32,669 bases of DNA, taken from NCBI GenBank assembly GCA_004295105.1, contig SHNC01000229.1:1-32669 (forward strand), in the 5' to 3' direction. Source of the DNA: Betaproteobacteria bacterium (lineage in GTDB: Bacteria; Pseudomonadota; Gammaproteobacteria; Burkholderiales; Rhodocyclaceae). This document shows, piece by piece, positions 26,965-32,669 of the stretch. The notes beneath the pieces are model-generated. The model ran no database searches. It was given only the letters and a program-made list of their open reading frames with translations, and was not told where the DNA came from. The position numbers and the translations under genes are program-made. Numbering within the stretch: position 1 is the stretch's first letter; each line of letters starts with the position of its first letter.

Positions 26965-27545
26965 GACGTCCCTCCGGCGCCGCCTGCGGCGGTGTTGCGC
27001 CCCTTCAGCTCGAAGAAGGTGTAGGACAGCGTGATGGTATTGACGTCGGTCGGCAGTGCGGGATCGACGACGAACACCACCGGCATGATGCGCTTTTCGC
27101 CCGGGGCAAGCGTCTGTTGCGCGAAGCAGAAGCAGTCGAGCTTGCGGAGGTACTGGCCGGCGAGCTGCGGACCGTAGCTGGGCACGGCCTGTCCGGTGAT
27201 CGGCTCCGGGCGGGTGTTGCTCACTTCGTATTCGACGTGGACGAGTTCGCCGGGGTGCACGCTCACCGAGCGCTGCACGGGCTGGAAGCGCCATGGCAGG
27301 TCGTGCAGGTTGGCATCGAACTGGACGAGGACGCTGCGGCTGGTGTCGATCTGGGTATTGGCTGCCTGGGCACCAGCTTCGGCTTCCGGGCGCAGGAAGT
27401 TGTTGATGCCGGTGACTTCACAGATCTTCTCGTAGAAGGGGACGAGCAGGAAGCCGAAACCGAACATCACGACGGCCGACAGGGCCAGCCTGACCAGCAG
27501 GCGGCGGTTGTCGGCAGCGAGGCTGTCGGTGACGCGCGGCTTCAT
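26961..27545 (-). CDS. ctaG: Cytochrome c oxidase assembly protein CtaG/Cox11
   Basis: A 194-aa single-helix membrane protein that delivers copper to the CuB site of subunit I. Membrane helix about 17-36 (VRLALSAVVMFGFGFLLVPF), then YEKICEVTGINNF with Cys42. The copper-binding CFC (138-140) is in LDCFCFAQQTLAPGE, and the C-terminus has ITLSYTFFEL. The ATG overlaps the stop of the tiny upstream gene (ATGA), and its own stop overlaps the next GTG start. This is a tightly coupled trio. Confidence 0.96.
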   Translation of the reverse strand: MKPRVTDSLAADNRRLLVRLALSAVVMFGFGFLLVPFYEKICEVTGINNFLRPEAEAGAQAANTQIDTSRSVLVQFDANLHDLPWRFQPVQRSVSVHPGELVHVEYEVSNTRPEPITGQAVPSYGPQLAGQYLRKLDCFCFAQQTLAPGEKRIMPVVFVVDPALPTDVNTITLSYTFFELKGRNTAAGGAGGTS

Positions 27546-27655
27546 CGGCCGAAGACCTTGTACTTGAGAATGACGAACAGGAAGAAGCCGAGCGCGACCG
27601 CGCCCAGCAACAGGCCGGTGCGGAGGTTGGCGCTGCGGCGGTCGGTTTTCGTCAT
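27542..27655 (-). CDS. Tiny cytochrome oxidase assembly protein (single helix)
   Basis: A 37-aa protein MTKTDRRSANLRTGLLLGAV... with one membrane helix (about 14-30) and a C-terminal KYKVFGR. Its place just upstream of ctaG, with a 4-bp overlap, and its size match the small assembly proteins found in many proteobacterial oxidase operons. Start choice is uncertain: ATG 27653-27655, ATG 27656-27658, or a 53-aa version from ATG 27701-27703. None has a convincing ribosome site. The ~190 bp between here and ctaD hold nothing else I can support. Confidence 0.7.
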   Translation of the reverse strand: MTKTDRRSANLRTGLLLGAVALGFFLFVILKYKVFGR

Positions 27656-27851
27656 CATTTCATCTGCAATCGGTGCCGGATTCAGGCTGCTTTCGCGAGA
27701 CATCACTGACTTCGTGCCTTCGGTTCGTGCCGCCGGCTGTGGAACTCGCCCTCGCTGCGCTCGGTGCCCGGACAATCCTCGCCAGCTCTGCGAACACCCC
27801 GATCGTCGCCTGGTCCGGGATTGATCGGCGCAGCCTGCTGCGACGATTCAG

Positions 27852-29426
27852 TCACCGGATGACCGGCGCCTCCTCGAACGTGTGATGCGGCGCCGGCGAG
27901 GGCACGGTCCATTCCAGCCCCTCGGCGCTTTCCCACGACCGCGCCGCGGCGCGTTCGCCGCCACGGATGCACTTGACCACGGCGACGAGAAAGATCAGTT
28001 GCGACAGGCCGAAGCCGAAGGCGCCCACCGAGGCCATGGCGTTGAAGTCGGCGAACTGCAGCGCATAGTCGGGAATGCGCCGCGGCATGCCGGCGAGGCC
28101 GAGGAAGTGCATCGGGAAGAAGGTGATGTTGAAGAAGATCATGGAGCACCAGAAGTGCAGCTTGCCGAGCGCCTCGCTGGGCATGTGGCCGGTCCATTTC
28201 GGCAGCCAGTAGTAGGCGCCGGCGAAGAGCGCGAACAGCGAGCCGGCCACCAGCACGTAGTGGAAATGGGCGACGACGTAGTAGGTGTCCTGCACCTGGA
28301 TGTCGATCGGGGCGATGGCACAGATGAGGCCGGTGAAGCCCCCCATGGTGAACACGAAGATGAAGCCCACCGCCCACAGCATCGGCGTCTCGAAGCTGAG
28401 CGCGCCACGCCACATGGTGGCGACCCAGTTGAACACCTTCACGCCGGTGGGTACGGCGATCAGCATGGTGGCATACATGAAGAACAACTGGCCGGCGGCG
28501 GGCATGCCGGTGGCGAACATGTGATGCGCCCACACGGCGAAGGACAGGATTGCGATCGACGCGGTCGCATAGACCATTGATGCGTAGCCGAACAGCGGCT
28601 TGCGCGCGAAGGTCGGGATGATCTGGCTGACGATGCCGAAGGCCGGGAGGATCATGATGTAGACCTCCGGGTGGCCGAAGAACCAGAAGATGTGCTGGTA
28701 CATCACCGGATCGCCACCGCCCGCCGCATTGAAGAAGCTGGTGCCGAAGTGGCGGTCGGTCAGGACCATGGTCACCGCCCCCGCCAGCACCGGCATGACC
28801 GCGATCAGCAGGTAGGCGGTGATGAGCCAGGTCCAGCAGAACAGGGGCATCTTCATCATGGTCATGCCGGGCGCGCGCATGTTGAGCACGGTGACGACGA
28901 TGTTGATGGCGCCCATGATGGAGCTGATGCCCATGATGTGGATGGCGAAGATGGCGAGATCCATGCCCATGCCCATCTGCACCGACAGTGGCGCGTAGAG
29001 CGTCCAGCCTGCGGCGGTGGCGCCGCCCGGCACGAAGAACGAGCCGATCAGCAGGATCGCAGCCGGCGGCAGCAGCCAGAAGCTCCAGTTGTTCATGCGC
29101 GCGAAGGCCATGTCGGAGGCGCCGATCATCAGCGGGATCATCCAGTTCGCGAAGCCGACGAAAGCCGGCATGATGGCGCCGAACACCATCACCAGGCCGT
29201 GCATGGTGGTGAGCTGGTTGAAGAACTCGGGCTGCACCACCTGCAGCCCGGGCTGGAACAGCTCGGCACGGATGGTCAGCGCCATCACGCCCCCCGAAAG
29301 GAACATGATGAAGCTGAAGACCATGTACATCGTGCCGATGTCCTTGTGGTTGGTCGTCGTGAGCCAGCGCATCAGCCCGCTGGGGGCGTGATGTCCATGC
29401 AACTGCTCCGGGGTGACGGCGGCCAT
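27852..29426 (-). CDS. ctaD: Cytochrome c oxidase subunit I (aa3 type)
   Basis: A 524-aa catalytic subunit of the haem-copper oxidase, reducing O2 to water and pumping protons. Twelve helices. Haem a ligands His76 and His389, haem a3 ligand His387 (VVAHFHYVL), CuB ligands His252, His301 and His302 (GHPEVYIM, VWAHHMF), the cross-linked Tyr256, and Glu254 at the end of the D-channel. The D-channel entry Asp105 is in GASDMAFARMNN and the K-channel Lys330 in PTGVKVFNW. This is an A1-type enzyme. The C-terminus EWTVPSPAPHHTFEE is typical. The ATG (29424-29426) has AGGAG about 8-9 nt upstream. It lies 61 bp after ctaC. Confidence 0.98.
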   Translation of the reverse strand: MAAVTPEQLHGHHAPSGLMRWLTTTNHKDIGTMYMVFSFIMFLSGGVMALTIRAELFQPGLQVVQPEFFNQLTTMHGLVMVFGAIMPAFVGFANWMIPLMIGASDMAFARMNNWSFWLLPPAAILLIGSFFVPGGATAAGWTLYAPLSVQMGMGMDLAIFAIHIMGISSIMGAINIVVTVLNMRAPGMTMMKMPLFCWTWLITAYLLIAVMPVLAGAVTMVLTDRHFGTSFFNAAGGGDPVMYQHIFWFFGHPEVYIMILPAFGIVSQIIPTFARKPLFGYASMVYATASIAILSFAVWAHHMFATGMPAAGQLFFMYATMLIAVPTGVKVFNWVATMWRGALSFETPMLWAVGFIFVFTMGGFTGLICAIAPIDIQVQDTYYVVAHFHYVLVAGSLFALFAGAYYWLPKWTGHMPSEALGKLHFWCSMIFFNITFFPMHFLGLAGMPRRIPDYALQFADFNAMASVGAFGFGLSQLIFLVAVVKCIRGGERAAARSWESAEGLEWTVPSPAPHHTFEEAPVIR

Positions 29427-29487
29427 GCGGGGTTCTCCTGGCGGATGGCGACGGGTACGGGGTGGGGTTCGATGCGCGCCGGCGGGC

Positions 29488-30318
29488 TCAGCCCTGGCCC
29501 GGCGCGGTAACGGATGGCGAAGCGGCGGTCGCCTTCGCCTTCTGCTCGGCGACCCAGGCGGCGTACTTTTCCGCCGACAGCACATGCACGACGACCGGCA
29601 TGAAACCGTGATCGCGGCCGCACAGCTCGGCGCAGTTGCCGCGGTAGATGCCTTCCTTCTCGGCGCGGAACCAGGTGTCGCGGATGAAGCCGGGAATGGC
29701 GTCCTGCTTCACGCCGAAGGCCGGCACCCACCAGGAATGGATGACGTCGTTGGCGGTGAGCAGCACCCGGATCTTCTTGCCCACCGGCACCACCAGCGGA
29801 TTGTCGACCTCGAGCAGATAGGCATCGCCCTTGGGCGCGCTGCCCTCGATCTGCTCGCGCGGGGTGGACAACGCCGACAGGAAGCGGATGCCTTCGCCCT
29901 CGCCCTGCAGGTAGTCGTAGCCCCATTTCCACTGATAGCCGGTGGCCTTTACCGTGATGTCGGGGTTGGAGGTGTCCTTCATGGCGATGACGGTCTTGGT
30001 CGCCGGCCACGCCATGCCGAGCAGGATCAGCACCGGAATGACCGTCCAGGCGATCTCGACGGCGGTGTTCTCGTGGAAGTGGGCGGCGACCGCCCCCTTG
30101 GCCTTGCGGTGATTGAACACCGCCCAGAACATCACACCGAACACGCCGACGAAGATGAACAGGCAGATCACCAGCATCAGCGTGTGCATGTCGTTGATCT
30201 GCTCGGCGATACCGGTGACCGGTTGCTGCAGGTTGTAGCGGGCGTGCGGCTGCTCAGCATGGGCAAGCGGAACGAAGGATGCGAGGAACAACCCTGCGAT
30301 GCGACCGGCACGACCCAT
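29488..30318 (-). CDS. ctaC: Cytochrome c oxidase subunit II
   Basis: A 276-aa subunit that takes electrons from cytochrome c through the binuclear CuA centre. Signal peptide 1-21 (MGRAGRIAGLFLASFVPLAH), two membrane helices (about 43-66 and 88-108), then a periplasmic cupredoxin domain. CuA ligands: His194 (DVIHSWWVPAFG), Cys229, Glu231, Cys233 and His237 (GNCAELCGRDHGFM), and Met240. There is no C-terminal cytochrome c domain. The ATG at 30316-30318 has AGGGGG 4-5 nt upstream. It is the first gene of the oxidase operon, with an FNR-type box ~85 bp upstream. Confidence 0.97.
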   Translation of the reverse strand: MGRAGRIAGLFLASFVPLAHAEQPHARYNLQQPVTGIAEQINDMHTLMLVICLFIFVGVFGVMFWAVFNHRKAKGAVAAHFHENTAVEIAWTVIPVLILLGMAWPATKTVIAMKDTSNPDITVKATGYQWKWGYDYLQGEGEGIRFLSALSTPREQIEGSAPKGDAYLLEVDNPLVVPVGKKIRVLLTANDVIHSWWVPAFGVKQDAIPGFIRDTWFRAEKEGIYRGNCAELCGRDHGFMPVVVHVLSAEKYAAWVAEQKAKATAASPSVTAPGQG

Positions 30319-30365
30319 GTTTCCCCCTAGCGGATGCAGTATTGGCATGCCCAAACGATGTTGCC

Positions 30366-30410
30366 ATAGTGAATTTGGCAGTCGCAACACGGGTTTTTGA
30401 TGAAAATCAA
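30366..30410 (-). promoter_or_regulatory. FNR/Anr/Dnr-type box upstream of the oxidase operon
   Basis: TTGAT-GAAA-ATCAA (30397-30410) is a perfect match to the FNR consensus TTGAT-N4-ATCAA. On the minus strand weak -10 candidates (TTCACT 30368-30373 or CACTAT 30366-30371) put the box centre at about -42 to -45, close to the class II activator position, and give a leader of ~40 nt before ctaC. The site is palindromic and could equally serve the plus strand. Confidence 0.75.
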
Positions 30411-30466
30411 TATGCTGCATCGCACAATCTGCTAGCCGGCAAGGATTGCGCCGCCTGCGGGCGATC

Positions 30467-30496
30467 CTTCGGGGTTTTCCCGGAGTCATTTTTTTT
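30467..30496 (+). terminator. Plus-strand terminator with no known upstream gene
   Basis: The stem CTTCGGG (30467-30473) / CCCGGAG (30479-30485) contains one U-G pair and a 5-nt loop, and is followed by TCA and eight T (30489-30496). It shares CTT with the right arm of a second hairpin just upstream. No plus-strand gene precedes it, because ctaC is on the minus strand. It therefore ends an unannotated short transcript, or attenuates or insulates the Na/Pi gene. Confidence 0.6.
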
Positions 30497-30663
30497 GCGA
30501 CGCACAAATCAACGCCCGCGAAACGCGATCGGTCCGCTCCGGTGGACCGCCTGCCCCCAGGCGGCGACTTGACCGATTTGCCGACCGGCGTGAAAACGTC
30601 GGCTTACGCGGCCGACCGGAACGGTATTAGGCTAGGAGCCGTCGCGACTCGCGGCGGCCGGGG

Positions 30664-32436
30664 TTGCGACTGCGCCTGCCGGACGCCGACGACCCGACGC
30701 CGACAGCCCGGCCACCTTCGCCCGACGCCACCGAACCGGCCCCCTTGACGCCCGCCACCCCGACCCCCCTGGAGCTGTTCGCCGGCCTGATCGGCGGCAT
30801 CGGCCTGTTCCTGATCGGCATCCAGATGCTGACCGACGGCCTCAAGCTCGCGGCGGGCCGGGCGCTCGAAGACCTGCTCGAGCGCTACACCTCGACGCCG
30901 GCGCGCGGGCTGGCGGCGGGCGTGCTGATCACCGCGCTGGTGCATTCCTCGACAGCCGTCACGGTGGCCAGCATCGGCTTCGTGAACACCGGCCTGCTGT
31001 CACTGCGCAATGCGCTGTGGGTCATCTTCGGCTCCAACGTGGGCACCACGCTGAATGCCTGGCTGGTGGCCACCTTCGGTTTCGGCTTCCGCATCGAAGC
31101 GTTCGCGCTGCCCTTCGTGGGGCTGGGCGCGATCCTGATGCTGGCCGGGCGGACGGTACGCTCGCGGGCGCTCGGCCAGGCGATCGCCGGCTTCGGGTTG
31201 CTGTTCCTCGCCATCGCCATCCTGAAGAACACCTTCTCCGTGTTCGGGGAACGGCTCGACCTGACGGACTTCGCCCACCCCGGCCTGACCGGCTATCTGC
31301 TGCTGATCGCGGTCGGTGCGCTGCTGACGCTGCTGATGCAGGCTTCCGCCGCCGTCATCGCACTGGTCATCACCGCCGCGCAAAGCGGGCTGATGCCGGT
31401 GGATGCGGCCTGCGCGGTGGTGATCGGCACCAACATCGGCACCTCTAAGACCGCCATCCTGTCAGCCATCGGCGCCACCGCCAATGCGCGCCGCCTCGCC
31501 GCCGCGCACGTGCTGTTCAACGTCGTCACCGGCATCGTCGCCCTCGCCCTGCTGCCGGCGATGATCGACGTGCTGGCGCGCCTGCGGGAGTGGTTCGCCG
31601 ACCAGCCGCCGACGCCGGCGGTAATGATCGCGATGTTCCACACCGCCTTCAACGTGCTCGGCGTGCTGCTGATGGTGCCGGTCAGCGGCGTGCTGCTGCG
31701 GCTGTTGAGTGCCCGCTTCCGCAGCCGCGAGGAAGAGATCGCTCAGCCCCGGCATCTGGACGCGAACTCGATCGCGGTGCCTGACCTGGCGCTGCGGGCC
31801 CTGCGCATGGAGCTCGATCGCACCCAGCAGCTCGCGCGCGACAGCCTCGCCGCAGCCACCGCCACGCCGCCCGACGAGCTGGGGCTGCGGCGCAATGCGC
31901 TCGCCCTCGGCGCGCTGGCTGGCGCGATCGGCAATTACGCGCACCAGATCAGCGCCTTGCGCCTGCCGCCGGCACTGGTCGAGTCGCTCGCGCATTGCCT
32001 GCGCGCGCTGCAGTATCAGGAAAACGCGGTCGAGGCCGCGCGCCAGGCCGGCGTCCTCGGCGCGGCCCTCGGGCCACGTCCTGCCGCCGATCTCGATGGC
32101 ACGCTGAGCGAGTTCCGTACCGCGCTCGACACGCTGGCGGCGATGGCCGACACGGCGCGCGAGGACTTCAGCGCCGCGGCTGTCGCCATCCGCCTGGAGG
32201 AGGCGGAAGACGACTACCAGCGGTTGAAGGAGGCCCTGCTGCTGGCCGGCGCCCATGCCCGGCTGGACATCCGCGCGATGCAGGAATGGCTGCGTCACGC
32301 CAGCCTGTTGCGCCGCGCCACCGAGCAGGTGGCGAAGGCCGCACGCATGCTGGCGGCGCAGAAGACCGGCGGCGCGACGCCACCCGACAACCAGGCCGAC
32401 ACCGACGACGGCACGCTGGCGGCAAACGGGAGCTGA
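30664..32436 (+). CDS. Na+/phosphate cotransporter family protein with PhoU-like tail
   Basis: A membrane protein of up to 590 aa of the NptA/YjbB type (Na/Pi cotransporter II-related). Two inverted membrane repeats carry the family signatures: VHSSTAVTVASIGFVNTGLL with GSNVGTTLNAWL, and MQASAAVIALVITAAQSGLM with GTNIGTSKTAIL. The C-terminal ~200 residues are helical and PhoU-like. Members transport phosphate or help export it; direction is not clear here. The start is uncertain: no ATG or GTG precedes the first helix (LELFAGLIGGIGLFLIG). TTG at 30664 (used here) gives a Pro/Thr-rich 34-residue extension, and TTG at 30745 gives a 563-aa protein nearer family length. Confidence 0.88.
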   Translation: MRLRLPDADDPTPTARPPSPDATEPAPLTPATPTPLELFAGLIGGIGLFLIGIQMLTDGLKLAAGRALEDLLERYTSTPARGLAAGVLITALVHSSTAVTVASIGFVNTGLLSLRNALWVIFGSNVGTTLNAWLVATFGFGFRIEAFALPFVGLGAILMLAGRTVRSRALGQAIAGFGLLFLAIAILKNTFSVFGERLDLTDFAHPGLTGYLLLIAVGALLTLLMQASAAVIALVITAAQSGLMPVDAACAVVIGTNIGTSKTAILSAIGATANARRLAAAHVLFNVVTGIVALALLPAMIDVLARLREWFADQPPTPAVMIAMFHTAFNVLGVLLMVPVSGVLLRLLSARFRSREEEIAQPRHLDANSIAVPDLALRALRMELDRTQQLARDSLAAATATPPDELGLRRNALALGALAGAIGNYAHQISALRLPPALVESLAHCLRALQYQENAVEAARQAGVLGAALGPRPAADLDGTLSEFRTALDTLAAMADTAREDFSAAAVAIRLEEAEDDYQRLKEALLLAGAHARLDIRAMQEWLRHASLLRRATEQVAKAARMLAAQKTGGATPPDNQADTDDGTLAANGS

Positions 32437-32507
32437 AATCGCACACTGCAGGCCGGGGCGAGGGATGACCTACAATCGCGCTCCTCCGGCCCCTTTCTCG
32501 AACGACC

Positions 32508-32669
32508 ATGCCCTACGCCCGCCCCGCCTTCGAGGCCAAGATCTGCTCGCCGGACCAGCTCGCAAGCCGCGCCGCGGCGCTACCCCGCCCGCTGGTGTTC
32601 ACCAACGGCTGCTTCGACATCGTGCACCGCGGCCACGTGACCTACCTCGCGCAGGCACGCGCGCTCGGC
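32508..32669 (+). CDS. rfaE2: D-glycero-beta-D-manno-heptose 1-phosphate adenylyltransferase, N-terminal part
   Basis: The first 54 codons of a gene cut by the window edge. [20 protein letters not shown] (about 30-49) is the nucleotidyltransferase motif of RfaE domain II/HldC: the HxGH ATP-binding element HRGH is visible. The enzyme activates heptose for lipopolysaccharide inner core synthesis. Because the protein starts directly with this domain, it is the stand-alone transferase and not the fused HldE kinase-transferase. A -10-like TACAAT (32471-32476) lies upstream without a clear -35. Confidence 0.9.
   Translation, partial: MPYARPAFEAKICSPDQLASRAAALPRPLVFTNGCFDIVHRGHVTYLAQARALG

Larger units (their letters stand above)
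30319..30663. other. Intergenic region between oxidase operon and Na/Pi gene
   Basis: These 345 bp hold no gene I can support. From left to right: the ctaC leader and promoter zone, the FNR-type box (30397-30410), a hairpin AAGGATTGC (30441-30449) / GCGATCCTT (30461-30469), a terminator (30467-30496), and a GC-rich stretch before the Na/Pi gene with AGGAG at 30634-30638 but no ATG behind it. Confidence 0.7.

Noticed and set aside
30319-30507. N-terminal extension of cytochrome oxidase subunit II
   Set aside because: It would put the promoter zone and FNR box inside the gene and bury a clean signal peptide that starts at 30318 with a strong ribosome site.

Overview
The window is GC-rich DNA from a betaproteobacterium. 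Gene content suggests a Rhodocyclales member of the Azoarcus/Thauera type, but this is inference from sequence style and not a database match. Support comes from porins with the betaproteobacterial signal peptide, a GTP-type PEP carboxykinase, a complete aa3 cytochrome c oxidase assembly operon in the usual betaproteobacterial order, a CIRCE element in front of rpoH, and a perfect FNR-type box in front of the oxidase genes. I see no tRNA, rRNA, CRISPR array, phage or transposase gene.

Layout. 1-2876 (minus): start of an Mrp-type cation/proton antiporter operon (fused MnhA/B, then MnhC running off the edge). An IclR-family regulator is divergent to it (2976-3770, plus). 3798-6345 (minus): a PBP7-type D,D-endopeptidase and a patatin-like phospholipase. 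6420-10928: divergent maeB and pckG, two enzymes linking C4 acids to pyruvate/PEP. 11138-12310 (plus): a class I/II aminotransferase. 12431-14078 (minus): ampD and a lytic transglycosylase, two steps of peptidoglycan turnover. 14178-20141: core genes (aroE, two tandem porins) interleaved with three different toxin-antitoxin modules (RHH/PIN, YefM/YoeB, Phd/PIN) and a 260-bp nest of palindromic repeats. 20292-21143 (plus): rpoH. 21352-30318 (minus): the cytochrome oxidase operon, read as ctaC, ctaD, a tiny assembly protein, ctaG, a DUF2970-type protein, ctaE, SURF1, an Sco-like membrane protein, ctaA, ctaB, sco1. One small twin-transmembrane gene in it points the other way. 30664-32436 (plus): a Na/Pi-cotransporter family protein. 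32508-end (plus): the start of the heptose-1-phosphate adenylyltransferase gene.

How the genes work together. The oxidase block carries structural subunits II, I and III, copper delivery to CuB (CtaG) and CuA (Sco1), haem A synthesis (CtaB then CtaA) and SURF1. PbpG, the lytic transglycosylase and AmpD act in cell-wall remodelling and recycling. MaeB and PckG serve gluconeogenesis from organic acids.

The most interesting signals are regulatory or repeat-based rather than a new gene system: CIRCE overlapping the rpoH promoter; an FNR box between the oxidase operon and a terminator-bearing stretch that could be a small RNA; a strong promoter/operator with a ~280-nt structured leader before the transglycosylase; and a family of REP-like palindromes, one of which supplies the stop codon of a gene inside the oxidase operon. 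I did not find a convincing previously undescribed multi-gene system.
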